Shown here one piece after another: positions 23,956-36,528 of a DNA stretch of 64,000 bases (positions are counted from its first letter, which is position 1; each line of letters begins with the position of its first letter). The position numbers and the translations under genes were made by a program. The stretch is taken from contig JAGTXO010000038.1 in the NCBI GenBank assembly GCA_019448385.1, positions 124,001 through 188,000 of the forward strand, written 5' to 3'. This DNA is from Diacronema lutheri. Its lineage: Eukaryota > Haptophyta > Pavlovophyceae > Pavlovales > Pavlovaceae. Under the pieces are notes generated by a model. It did not search any database and was not told the origin of the DNA. It saw nothing but the letters and a program-made list of their open reading frames with translations.

Positions 23956-24466
23956 TGTCGCCCCAGCAGGCCGCTTAAAAACAACGGCAGAAATTTGAGT
24001 CCGCCGAGATTGCCCACTTCCCAGTGGGTCTCGGTCAGCCCAAGTCGCGTCGCGTCGCGTCGCATCGCGTCGCGATTCCCACGACGCTGACCGGCGCAGG
24101 CCATGCACGAACGGCCCGCGCGGCGGCGTCCGCGCTGGCACGTTGCGAAGTGCTCCGTGTGTTGCGCGACACGGCCGCGTGCCGGCCCACTCTTCGCCAG
24201 TCACTTGCCAGCCCTGCTCGGCCTTGGTTCACACCGATTCCGGACGATCCCAAAGACAAAATCATCCTGCGGTCGCCGGTCGGCCCCTCGGCTGGGCTGC
24301 CCGTGCACGTGGTTTAACGCGATTTCGGCCGGCGCGATGGAGCCGTTACGACCCGCCTGCGGGTACCTCAACGAAGCCCTCTTCTCATTGAAAGGATGAA
24401 TCATGTTTTACGCGACTTGGCGCACCGGGCACAAAAACAGCGGCGGTAACCGACACACAGCGCCGA
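23956..24466. promoter_or_regulatory. 511-bp divergent interval, IQ gene/channel gene
   Basis: A bidirectional promoter region. A TTAAAAAC element at 23975-23982 lies about 20 bp upstream of the IQ start codon (reading GTTTTTAA on its strand). A GCGTC pentanucleotide run occupies about 24046-24074. An out-of-frame ATG at 24403 precedes the chosen channel start at 24467 and could be an upstream ORF. No gene is seen. Confidence 0.5.
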
Positions 24467-27400
24467 ATGGTGGGGAGAGTGAGTACGGCCCGGCCCTCGG
24501 GGGCGCGCTCCCGGTTAAGCGTCGAAGAGCAGCCGACGCGAGTGGCCGCGCCGGAGCGTGCGGACGGTGGCGGTGGCATCTTGCGCGGCAATGGCTCGCG
24601 CGCGAGGCGGCCCGGCAGCCGCGTGCCCGGCCGCGGCGTGCACTGGAGGCTCGTGCTCGTCGCCGATGCGCCGCGCGGCGTCAACGCGGGCGCGGTCGCA
24701 GAGGGCGCGGTCGCGCCGAAGAACCCGTGCCTCGCGGTTGCGCTCGCGCTTCGCGATCTTCGCCTCTGGCTGCTTACCTACGAGCTCGTGATGATCCCGC
24801 TCCGCTTTTCGGCCCCGGGCATCGTCATTCTATCGAGCGCGTGCACGGTGCTCGATATCCTCGTCGACCTGTGCGAGGTGCTGCTCAACGAGACGAGCGC
24901 CGTGCGCGCAAACTTGCCGCTGCTCGCCGCCGCACAGCTCGGCGTGCCGCCGCCCGCTTCGCAAGGCGACGACGATGACGATGGCACGCGCGTCTCCGCT
25001 TATTCGACGCCGCGTATGCTCGTCGACGTGATGACCATCGTCTTGCTGCACACGGGGCGAGCGCTGTACGCGCTGAGCGGGTACGAGCAGCTCTTTGTGT
25101 ACGCGCAGATCCCGCGCCTGACGCGCGTCGTCGACCTCGGCGCGCACGTGCAGGCGCTCAACTCGAACCTCGCGACCAACGTGACGTTCCTGTCCGTCTT
25201 CAAGTTTGGCCTCGTCCTCCTCTCCGTGCCGCACTGGTGCGCGCGTGCGTGGCGCATACGCGCAGAACGGCGCGGCGCGAGTGGGTCGCCCGCGGTGGCG
25301 CGCCGAGCGCGGGTGCAGCGCCCGACGCCGCGCACGCCGCCGCGCCGCGTTGGCGCGCAGGATCGCGTGCCTGTGGCTGCTCGTCTCGCCATGGGGCCCG
25401 GACGGACACCGCCGTGTCGACTTGCCGGCGTGGCCCGCGCAGATAGCCGTGCTGTCGAACAACCCGTCGATCGATCCGAACGTGCTGTCCGACGGCGAGC
25501 GCTACCTCATCGCCACGCACATGTCGTACGCTGGCCTCGCCGGCCTCGGCTACGAGGTGCGCGTCGGACCCAGGCGGCGCGCCGACCGTGCCCGACGGCG
25601 CTGACCCACCGGCGTATGCGCCGCCACCGGCTCCGCGTGCGTGCCCGCGCTGCGCGCAGATACTCTTCACGCGCGTGGGCGAGATGCTGCTCGTGATGCT
25701 CGTCGCGCTCGCCCAGATCGTCTTCTACGCCTTCGTGCTCGGCACGCTCTTCAATTATCTCGTGCGCACCGACGAGAACACGGGTGCGCGCAGCGCGCTC
25801 GCCGCGGCACGGGGCGCGTTCGCGCGAGCGTCGAGCGGGCTCGCACGGCTGCGCTGCGCGCGCGCGGCGCGCCGAGCCGGGCGCCGCGCGCGGCGCGGCA
25901 CCGACGCGCGCCGCTCCCAACTCGCGCGCTGTGCGTCCCGTGCGCGCGCTGCGGCAGTTGCGTTCAAGAGCCTGCTCAAGGCCGTTGACGAATTCGCGCT
26001 CGAGCGCAAGTTGCCCGCGCCGCTCGTCGGCCGGATCGTCACGCACTTCCGCTTCCAGCACTCGAAGCAGTCGTCCGCTACCGACCGCATCTTCGCGCAG
26101 ATGCCGCGCACGCTGCAGACGGTGCGCAATGCGCCGAGCGCTGCTGCCCCCCCCCCCCCCCCCCTCCCCTTCCCCTTCCCCTTCCCCTCCTCCTTTCAAG
26201 CGCGGCGCCTGGGGCGCGCGTTTCCGCCGCCATCGGCGGCAGCCGACGTGCGCGCGCCGCGCGCCGCGCAATGCCTCGCGTGGCCACCCGCCGCAGGAGG
26301 TTGCATCCGCGCAGTACGCGCGCGAGGTGGGCGCGACGTGGGTCTTTCACGGCGTGACACCTCAGTTTTTAAATGCCATTGTGTTGCAGCTGCGCGAGCG
26401 GTACATGCCGCCGCGCGGCACGGTCTTCCGCAAGGGCGACGGATCGCTCGAGCTGCTCTGGTGCGTCGGCGGCACGCTGCACGTGCGCAAGGGCGACGCG
26501 TTGATCACGACGATCCGCGCGGACATTGGGCCGGGCCAGGTCGTCGGCGAGCTCGCCTTCTTCGCGGGCATCCCGCAGCCGTACACGGTGCAGGCGAGCG
26601 CGCGGAGCGAGGTGACGCTCGTCGTGCTGCCCGCGCTCGGCTACGACGAGATCGTCGCCTCGTACCCCGAGCAGCTCGAGACGATCATGGTGACCGTGCT
26701 GCGCAAGTTTGGCCTCAACGTGAACGGCTCCGACTATGGCGCGCAGGGCGGCGCGCTCGGCGAGGGCCCGCGCGACAAGGAGGAGGAGGAGGAGTTCAAC
26801 GAGCTGCGCGAGGCTGTGCGCGTCGTGATCATCGCGCGCAACGAGGAGCGCCTCGCGCAGATGGCCGCCGCCGTGCGGCAGGGCGACGTCGAGTCGATCA
26901 AGGCGCTGTGCGCTGCCGGCTTCGACGCCAACATGGGCGACTACGACTCGCGCACCGCGCTGCACGTCGCGGCCGCGTCGGGGCACCTCGCCGTCGTCAC
27001 GCTGCTCCTCGAGCTCGACGCGGATGTGCAGCGCTTCGACCGGTGGAACGATTCGCCCATCCGCGTCGCGCTCGAGGGTCGGCACGGCGCCGTCGTCGAG
27101 GCGCTGCGCGCGCACGGCGCTGTGCTGCACTTTGACCACCCGGCGATGCGGCTGCATGCCGCCGTGCGCGCCGCGGACATGAACCACATCGCGCTGCTGC
27201 TGCAGGCGCGCGTCGACGTGAACGCGGGCGACCACGACCGCCGCACCGCGCTGCACATCGCCGCCGCCGATGGCAACGTGCGCCGCGTCTCGCCGCGTCT
27301 CGCCGCGCCGCGTCTCGCCGCGTCTCGCCGCGCCGCGCCGCGCCGCGTCTCGCCGCGCCGCGCCGCGCCGCGTCTCGCCGCGCCGCGCCGCGCCGCGCCG

Positions 27401-30400
27401 CGCCGCGCCGCGCCGCGCCGCGCCGCGCCGCGCCGCGCCGCGCCGCGTCTCGCCGCGCCTCGCCGCGCCGCGCCGCGCCGCGCCTCGCCGCGCCGCGCCG
27501 CGCCGCGCCGCGCGCGCGTCGGTGCGCGAACGCGCGCGGCCGGTCACGTGCTCACGGTGCGCTCGCCCGCCCGCCCGCCCGCCCGCCCACCCGCCGCGCA
27601 TCAGGTGCGCATCGCCGAGCACTTGATCAGTGCCCTCGCCGACGTGAATGCGTCCGACCGCTGGGGCCTGCGCCCGATCGACGAGGCGATCGACGCGCAG
27701 CAGATGGTCGTGACGCAGCTGCTGCTCCGCTCGTCGGCGCGGCCGGACGCGGCGGCGGTCGCGCCCAAGCTGCGCGCGGCGTGCATGCGCGCGGATGTGA
27801 GCGCGTTGCACTTCTTCATCAACACGGGCCTGCCGCTGCCCGCGCTCGTGGCGGCCGCGCCGCACTACGACGGGCGCACGGCGCTGCACTACGCGGCGCT
27901 CTCCGGCTCGGACTCGACGGCCTCCCTCCTCATCGGCGCGCTCCTCGACGTGAACGCGTGCGATGGCTGGGGCAGGCCGGCCCTCGCTGACGCGCTCGAG
28001 ATCTCAGACGAGATCAGCGCGTTGCTGCTGCGCGCGGGCGCGTCGCTGCCCGCCAACCTCGCGCAGCAAGAGCACCTCGCCGCCGCGCTCGAGCGCGCCC
28101 GCGCCGTCGACGTCTACCCGGTGCTGCGCGAGGTGGACCGCAGGCTTCGCGCGACCAAGGCGCTGCGCACGCGCGCCAACGCGTCGACGCGCGAGATGGA
28201 GGTGGCGTGCTCGACGGCGACCGCCGAGATCGGCCGGCTCATCCGCAGCCACCGCTCGCTGCAACGCGTGCTCGACCGGCACGCGTCCGTGTGGATCGCT
28301 ACGTACGCCGAGCCGGACGAGTCCGACACGAGCTCCGACGCGGACGGATCGGACATGTCGGACGCCTACTCGGAAGCCGAGCCCATCGACGCGCCAGCGC
28401 ACGACGGCGCGCGCTCGGCCGGCGCCGACCTCGCCGCGCGCCAGCTGATGCGCCTGCTGCTCAACCTGCACAAGGTGGAGGGCGCGGTCCACTCGCTGCG
28501 CACGCTCTGGCACGACGCGTTTGCGTCGGCGCGCGCGCTCTCCAAGGGCGAGAAGGACCGGCGGCAGAATGAGCACGACGCGCTCATCGAGCTGCTCACC
28601 CACCATCTCGAGCTTGACGAGACCCAGGCCGCCATCGTGAGCACGCCGCCGCCTGCGCGCCGCGCGCCGCGCGCGCGCAGGCCGCCCGTGCGCGCACGCG
28701 CGCCCGCCCCGCGCGCGCCCACCTCTCCCGCCGCGCCCTCCCACCGCCCGTGCGTGCGCAGGTGGTCATCGAGCTGTACACGGCGGCAAGCCGCCTCGTC
28801 TCGCCCGACGTGGTCATCGGTAGGCACGCGGCGCACGCCAGCTCGGACACCTTTGATGGGAAGCCGCGCCTCTTCGCCTCGGCAAGCGCGTGCGCCCAGC
28901 TGCGCAGCGGCTCGCCGCTCGCCCTGCTCAGCTTCTGCGCGGCGGTGCAGTCCGAGCTGCACAGCGCACAGCGCCGCACGGCGCGCTCACGCAACGCGTC
29001 GCGCACGCGCGTGGGCGGCGGCTCGGGCACGCTGAGTGGGCGAGTCATCGCCCAAGCCGCGAGCGCAATCGACGCGTCGCGCGCGCCAGGCGCCACCGCG
29101 GACGGCACCGGCGGCCTGGCCGCGCTGTCGGGCGGCGCGCTCCGCCTGTCGGGTTCGGGGCACGCCGGCGAGCGCGTTGAGAGCGAGCCCGTCTACATCT
29201 CGGAGCTCGGCGTCGCGCTGCTCTTCCTCGCGCCCAGCTTCGCCAGGGCCATCTGCACGCCGCCCACGCCCCGGCCGCCGCCACCGACGGACACACCCGC
29301 GGCGCCCACCGACGGTCGCCCGTCGCCGTCCGTCCGGCGCAGCGTGCGCGTGTCGCTCAAGATGGCCGCGTGCACCGCCGCCAGCTTCAGCAGGCCCTCG
29401 GCGAGGCGAAGCGCCGAGGGTCGCGACGACCACGCGGCCATGCTGCCGCCCGTCTCGCCGCCGCCTGCGGTGCCCGGCGCTTCGCTCGCGGCGCGCGCGA
29501 CGCTCACGCGCGCCGCTTCGGTGGTTGACGCGGTGGCGGACCCGGTTGCGGCGCGCGAGCCCGAGGCGGGCGTGAGCGGCGGCGAAGGCGCGGGCATAGG
29601 CGCGGCCACCTCCGCGCAGCAGCTGCCGACGAATGGCCCGGACGGCGTGTCGTGGGTCGATCGGGTCCGGCGCTCGTCGTGGACCAATAAGCAGAGCCCG
29701 AGCGGTGCGGCGTCCAAGTACCGCTCACGCAAGACGAGCCTTCTCGAGCAAACGGTCAGCTCGATGCCCGACGGCAACGCCGGCGGCGGCCGCTCGGCGT
29801 GGGCGGCCAAGGGCGGACTCAGCGCGCTGCGCGAAGCCGCGGCGATGATCTCGACCATCTTTGATGCCTTTGACACCGACCGAGCGGATGTGCTCGAGCT
29901 GCGCGCCCTGCGGCACGCGCAGGGAGCGCTCGCAGCGGGCGAGCACCGCGGCCGCGGCAGCGTCGGCGCCGCCGGCGCGCGCGCGGGCGGCAAGGGCGCG
30001 CGCGGCGGCGACGGCTCTGGCGGCACCGAGCTGAACGCGCTGTACACGACGCTCGCGCGCACGGCGCGCGCGCTCGCGCCCGCCGCGCCGGAGCTGGCCG
30101 CGCGCGTCGCCGTGAGCGCGCGGCGTGGCAGCGGCAGCGTGTCGCGTTCGCCGGGCGTGGCGCAGCGCGAGGCAAGCGTGCGCGCCGGCGGCTCGCCCGG
30201 CGTGCCCCGGCACGGTGACGCGCCTGGCGCGGCGGGGCGTGGCGGCTCGCCAAGCGTGCCCAGGCAAGGCAGCTGCGTCGGCGGCAGCTCACAGACTGGC
30301 AGCTGCATCGGCGCCAGGCCGCAGAGCGGCAGCTGCGTCGGCGGCAGCTCACAGACTGGCAGCTGCATCGGCAGCACCTGGCGGCGCGCCAGCTGCCGGC

Positions 30401-33400
30401 TGCTCGCGCAGCAGTCGAGCGTCGAGCCGCAGCCGGCCAAGGCGGACGAGGACGCCGAGTCGCGCGCATCCCCGAGCCCGAGCGGCAGCGTCCGTTTCGC
30501 GCGCGCGCCTCGCGCGCTGGACAAGCTGCAGTTCCTCGCCGGAGTGGCGACGTGGGTCGCGTGCACGCGGCTGGAGGACGCGGACGCTGCTGCACACGCG
30601 AGCGGTGAGGACGGGGCGGACGCGGCGCGGCGCGACGAGCGCGAGCCTGCCGATCGCGGCGGCACGGGCGGCGTCGGCGCCGACGAGACCGTGCGCGGTC
30701 CGGCGCTCGCGCTCGACAAGCTGCGCGACTTGGAGGGCAGCGGGACGGACGAGACGCCCGCCGCGGCGTTGACGACGGCCGCGGCGGAGACGGCTGCCGC
30801 GGCCGGCCTGCGCGCGGCGCTCGCATCTGCTGGCGCGTTCCACGCCATCGCCCAGTCGATTGAGCTAAGGCTCTCGACGCAGCGCCTCGCGCCCGCCGAC
30901 CGGCCGTCCGCCGCCGAGCTGCTGCCGATCGTGCACCACGCGCTCACCGTCCCGCCGCTGTGCAAGCCACGCACCCTCGCCGACTTCTTTGCGCGAGAGC
31001 TCGGCATCGAGTTGCTGCCTGGCGCAGACTCGGCGGCCGCAGCGGCGATCGCGTCGAGCGCGGCCGAGGCCGAGGCGCCCACGTGGCGCGCGCTCGCGCG
31101 GCTGCTCACCGAGGCAGCGCAGAGCGTGGGCACGCTCGGGCGCGCGGGCGCGCTGACGCGCGCCGCGGCGGACGGCGCGGACGGCGTCGGCGGCGCGCTC
31201 GCGGGCGCGGGCGGAGGCGCGGGCGGCGATAGCCACGCGAAGCCGTGGTTCATCCTGTCGGTCTCGTCGCGCGCGCACCACCGGCTGCACGGCGCGTTCG
31301 TGCTCCTCGTCTTCGTCGACTGCGTCGCGCTGCCGTGCGTGCTCGCCTTCATCCGGTACGCGGCGCAGATGCCGTGGCTGCGCCCCGCGGCGCTGTGCAT
31401 CGACTGCGTCTACTGGCTGCTCATCGTCGTGCGACTGCACACGAGCTTCATCAACTCAAAGTCCGTCGAGGTGACCGACCCGCGCGAGTGCCGCTCCGCC
31501 TACCTCGCCGGCGCGTTCGCCCTCGACGTGCTCGGATGCTTGCCGATCAATCTGGCCGCTCTGTCGGGCGGCGCCTCCGTTCTGCTCTTCTTCCAGTTCC
31601 GGCTGTTACGCTTTGTGAACGTGCGTTACGCGGTGCGCGCGTACCGCAGCTGGCAGCGGACACTCGTCGACGACTCGCTGGGCAGCGGGGTGCTCTCAAT
31701 GCTCTTCCTCCTCTCCCTCCTCCTCCATCTGCTCGCGTGCACCCTCGAGGCCTTTGCGATCGCGCCCATCTCGACGTACGGCGGGCGCAACTGGCTGAGT
31801 GCTTACCAGGCGCGCAGGCAGGACGTGCAGGGGCGGCCGCTCGACGCGTACGTGTCGGCCGAGGAAGGGCTGCTCGACAATTGTGCGCCACGCGCCGCCG
31901 CGCGCCGCGCGCCGCCGCGCCGCGTGCTGACGCGCGGCGGTGCGCTGACGGGCCGTGCGCGGACGCGCCGTGCGCTGCGCCGCGCCCTCCGCGTCCGTGC
32001 CGCGGGTCTGCCGCGTGCGCAGACCTGTCGGCGCTGCTGCTCGCGATGCAGCTGCTCACGGCGATGGGCGTCGAGCAGCTGCCGCAAAACTTGCACGAGT
32101 TTGGTCTCTACATCGCCGTGATGCTCATTAACCTCACCTTCTTCGCGTACGTTGTCGGTCAGCTCTCGACGATCGTGATGCGGCAGGACGACGAGGTCGT
32201 GTCCAAGCGCGCGCAGCTCGAGTTGGTGAACGGGTACATCGCGTCGATTCGTGTGCCCAAGGAGCTCAAGGGCCGGCTGACCAAGCTCTTCCGCGCGCGG
32301 CTCAAGTCGACGTCGCTCTCGTCCGTCTCCGCCGAGGTGATCTACCAGCGGCTGCCAATGGAGCTGCAGATCGAGGTGGCCGCGCACACGTACCGCGCGA
32401 TCGTCGTCGCCGCGTCGCTGCTGCGCGGCACGTCCGCCCCGTTCATCGACCGCCTCTCGTCCCTCCTCACCGAGCGCACGCTCGACGCCGAAACGGTCGT
32501 CTTTCAGGCGGCCGCCGCGTGCGACGAGCTCTTCTTCGTCGCGACGGGCGCGCTGCAGGCGAGCGCGCGCCGGCCGCAGCGCGCGCGCGCGCGCTGCGCT
32601 GCGCTCGCCGCCAACCCCGCCGCTCGCGCGCGCCTCGCTGACGCCGCCGCCGCGGCGCTTCGGATGGCGCTCGCGCGGCCTTGCGCAGGTGTACGACGAG
32701 GCGGAGGGGGGCTCGACCGACAACGTCGAGATCTCCGCGTCATTTGGCGTCGGCGAGACCCTCGACGACGTCGCGTTCATCTTCAACATCCGGCACGTGA
32801 GCAGCGCGCGCACGGCACCCGACGGCGCGACGAAACTCTTTGTGCTGCACAGGCGCGGCTGGCTCGAGCTGCTCAAGACCTTCCCGGGGCAGGAGGACAT
32901 CATCATGGAGAACGCCATCTCGGCGCACGAGGGCGACGCGCGCGGCAACGCGACCGCGCGGTCGGCGCGCTCGCACGCGGCCGCCTCGGAGGGCGGCGGC
33001 GCGGCCGGCGCCGCGCGCTCCGAGTATGGCTCCGCCGTCTCGGTGGCGCACGGCGGGCGCGACGCGGGCGAGGACCGGCTGCAGGCCGTCGTCACGGCGG
33101 CCAAGCGCAAGCGCGCCGACCTTTACCACACGCGCCTCTGCTCCGCGTGCGCGCGCGCCGAACTGGGCGCGGCAAAGCGCGTGCTCGCGTCGTCCGCGGC
33201 GGACGTGAATGCGCGCGGCCCCAACAAGCGCACCGCGCTCCACCTCGGCGCGTGCGGCGGCTCCGTGCCGCTCGTCCGGCTGCTGCTCGCCGCGCGCGCC
33301 GAGGTGAACGCAACGGACGCGCGCGGCTCGACGCCGCTCACCGACGCGCTCGACTCGGGCCACGCCGACGTCGCCTCGCTCCTCGCGCGGCACGGCGGCG

Positions 33401-35148
33401 TGCGCGGCGCGAGCGTGGATGCGCCCGAGCGGATGTGCCAGGCGCCGCGCCGGCCGGACGGCGTCGAGCGCCTGCGGTCGCTCGCGGCGTTCGGCGGCGA
33501 CCTCGGCGCGCGCAACGCGCAGGGCCGCACTGCGCTGCACGTGGCCGCGGCGGAGGGGCGGCTGCCGTGCGTCGAGTTCCTCGTGCAGGCGAACGTCAAC
33601 GTGAACGCCGCGGACGCGCTGCAGCGCACGCCCTTGCGCGAGGCGTGCATCGCGCGACACGACGCGTGCGCGGACGCGCTGCTCGCGCGCGGTGCGCACC
33701 TCGGCCGCGCCTTTGATGCCGGGCTCCACCTCAACCAGGTGCGTACCACGGCGCGCGGCGCAAGCCGGCGCGTCGCTTGCGCCCCTTCCCCTGCCCCCCC
33801 CCCCCCCCCGCCCCCCCCCCCCCCCCCCCCCCCGGCCTGCGCACGCGCGCCGCGTGGCTGCGGCGTGGCGCGGCGTTGGGCCCATTTCGCCCGAACAGCT
33901 GTGAGCAGGCAACTGGGCGGGGGAGGGGTGGTACGTACCCGCCTGCTCAGACGAGGCAGCCCTCCCGCCCTCCGCCCCTCCCTCCCTCCCGCCGCCTGCG
34001 CTGCGCAGGCCGTCTTCCAGAACGACACCGCCCACCTCGCACGGCTGATCCGCTGCCGGTGCAGCGTGAACAGCGCCGACGACTTTGGGCGCACGCCGCT
34101 GCACGTCGCCGTCTCGCGCAAGCGCGTCTCCGCCGTCCACCACCTGCTCCAGCTACCGGCCGAGGTGGGCGCAAACATCAACGCGGAGGATGTGTACGGG
34201 CACACGGCTTATGATGACGCCGAGCGCGTCGAGGCGGGCACCGAGCCGCGCGTGCTCTGCACGCTCGTGCGCGCGGCTGGCGGCGTGCCCGGCTCGGGCG
34301 TGCGGCGCGCGCACGCGCAGGGCGTGCGCGGCGCGGGCCTCGAGGAGGGGCGCATCGCAAAGTGGGAGGCCTTTCTGCTCGCCGAAGAGGCGAGGCTCTC
34401 CGACGCGCGCGAGATCGAGGGCTGGGTGCGCGACGAGGCGCTCGCCGTCGTCGAGCTGCGCTCGCTCGTCGACAGGGGCGTCACGCTCGAGCGGGACGAA
34501 GGGTCGGTGCTCGCAGATCGCGCGCCCGAGCTCTTTGAGAGCGTGCAGGCATTCGCCGACGCGCAGCGCGCGCAGCTCCTCATCGCGCGCCGCGCGCTCG
34601 AGACGGTGCGCGCGTGGGCTGCAGGCGGCGACGCCGACACGAGCGCACGCGGTGTGGCCACTGCCGGCATGAAAGGCGCGGGCCGAGTGGACGGCAAGAG
34701 CGCCGACTTTTACGCGCCGCTCGTTGCGAAGGTGCGCGCGCTGGGCTTGCGCGCACTCCTCCGTGCGCACGCGCGCGCGCGCGCCGACAGCGGCCGTTCT
34801 GCGCGCGTCGCCCCTCGCTGTCCGTGCTGACCACCGTGCCCTCTGCCCCCCTCCCTCCCTCCCCCCCCCCCCCCCCCCCCAACAATGCCGTGCGCTCCTC
34901 GCGCGCAGCTCAACGAGCTCGTTGCCGTGCACGAGTCGGACGAAGCCTCGGCGACCAACCCGCTCGTCCGTCTGCAACAAACGACCTTCCGACTCGCGCC
35001 GTCCACGCATCTCGTGCACGCGAACGCGAGTGTGGCAAAAGGCGCCGCGCCGTCAAACTCGCCGGCTGGTGCCCCCGCGAGCTCCGCGCCTGGCGCGGGC
35101 GCGCGCGCGGGGCCGGACGGCGTCGCAGCGCCTGCCGGTTCGTCCTAG
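24467..35148 (+). CDS. Tandem two-module 6TM/CNBD/ankyrin cation channel (2,978 aa)
   Basis: Eleven exons: 24467-25236, 25361-25556, 25660-25783, 25958-26121, 26297-27277, 27605-28636, 28762-31882, 32023-32558, 32689-33738, 34009-34731, 34909-35148. All are in phase, total 2,979 codons. Module 1 (residues 90-1000): membrane helices including LRLWLLTYELVMIPLRF and GEMLLVMLVALAQIVFYAFV; a C-linker; a cyclic-nucleotide-binding-like fold with GQVVGELAFFAGIPQPYTVQ; then ankyrin repeats (DSRTALHVAAASGHLAVVTL; DRRTALHIAAADG). An 830-residue disordered linker lies in one open exon. Module 2 (residues 1913-2800): helices such as GAFVLLVFVDCVALPCVLAF, an Arg-rich S4 (FRLLRFVNVRYAVRAYR), pore NY|LSALLLAMQLLTAMGVEQ, S6 YIAVMLINLTFFAYVVGQL, a second CNBD, and ankyrins (NKRTALHLGACGGSVPLVRL). 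Each module has plant Shaker (AKT) order. CNBD 1 reads PQPYT where ligand-binding domains have PRTA. Neither pore has GYG. Intron 8 is GC-AG. An earlier start is possible. Confidence 0.88.
27281..27525. repeat. CGCCGCGC/GTCTCGCCGCGC short repeats in a channel-gene intron
   Basis: Degenerate 5-11 base repeats fill the start of intron 27278-27604. The flanking exons join VNAGDHDRRTALHIAAADGN to VRIAEHLISALADVN, restoring an ankyrin repeat, so the array is spliced out. Confidence 0.85.
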
Positions 35149-35238
35149 TCTGGGCCGCCGCAGCAGCCCATAATCTGTTTTTTGGGCCGCCGCCTGCCGG
35201 TTCGTCCTAGTCTGGGCCGGTTCGTCCTAGTCTGGGCT
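35136..35238. repeat. Triplicated segment around the channel stop codon
   Basis: GGTTCGTCCTAGTCTGGGC occurs three times in about 100 bp (near 35138, 35195 and 35217). The first copy contains the TAG stop of the channel gene. The short gap to the convergent homeobox stop (35259) is thus mostly tandem duplication. Confidence 0.9.
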
Positions 35239-35258
35239 AACAGCAAGGAGGGAAGCTG

Positions 35259-36303
35259 TTAGCCGATCGCGCGCGGCGGCTGCTCGCGCTGTGAGCCGCC
35301 CAGCTGCGCGTGCGCCGCAGCGTCGCGCGCCTTCTTGGCGGTGTGCGGCTGCGCGGCGCACACGGAGCCACTCGCCATCATCGCCGACGCGGAGAGGAGG
35401 AGCAGCCCGTCGCTTACGTCGCCTCCGCCGCTCTGCTCGTCCGCCGCGGCGGCCGGCGCGCCACCGAGCCGCCTGGGCGCGCCGCCGCAGGGGCCAGTGG
35501 AGCAGTGGCCGTGCTTGCACGACGTGTCGTAGCCGAGGCGCGCGCTCGCTGTGAGGGCGTGCGCCGCCGGCGCCGGCGCCTCTGCGCCCGTTGCGCAGGG
35601 CGGCGCGCTGCACGCGGGCGCAGCGCCCAGCGCGACCTGTGCAAAGACGGGACGCGCGCCATAGCAACTCGCAGGTGCCGGGTGCGTTGCGACAAATTGC
35701 GCCGGCGGCGCGTGCGCCCGGCCGGCAAAGCCCGCGACCGCGCCAGAGCCCGGCAGCGGCGAGGGGCACGCCGACGCCGCGCCGCCTGGCGATGTGCCGA
35801 GCGCGAGCGGCGCGAGTGCGCGTGCGGCGGCGCGCTCGTGCTTGCGGCCGCGTGGCGCGGGTATCGACGGGCGCGTGGCCGCGTTGGGCGAAGCGCGCCC
35901 GCCCGCGCCCGCGTGCACGCACGGCGGCTGTGGCGACAGCGGCACTTGCGGTGGCGGCTGCTGTGGCGCGCTCGGCGCCGGCCGCAGCGGCTGAAGGTGC
36001 GGCGGCTGCGCGTGCGGTTGGGCGCAGCCGCCGCCCGCGTGCTGCGCGCCGACTGCGCCGCCGCCGCCGCCCGACGCGGCGCGCGCGCCGAGCGTGGCGA
36101 AGAGCGATGCGAGCGCGGCGGCGGCGCTCGCCGTGTGCACGCCGGCGGCGCCAAAAAAGGGCGCGAGCGCGCCGAGCCCGCCCTGCGCGAACGCGGCGGG
36201 CGAACTCGTCGCGCCGCTGCCGCCGCCCGGCAGCGTCTGCTGCAGTGCGTGCAGCTGCGCGCCCGCGCCCGCGCCAAAGCTGGGCGGCGCGCCTGCGCCG
36301 CCC

Positions 36304-36341
<38 letters not shown>

Positions 36342-36492
36342 TTGCATCTGGTAGTGCGCGTGCTGCTGCGCCTGCTGCTGCTGGATCACGACGAGCTGCT
36401 GTTGCATGGCGGCCATCTGCTGCTGCTGCTGCGCCTGCTGCTGCAGCTGCTGCTGCAGCTGCTGCTGCAAAGCATCGGAGCCAACGTCGCGA

Positions 36493-36528
<36 letters not shown>

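Noticed and set aside
29850-29900. EF-hand-like FDAFDTDRADVLEL in the channel linker
   Set aside because: The loop lacks the glycine and the position-12 acidic residue needed for calcium binding, so it is at most a decayed EF-hand.
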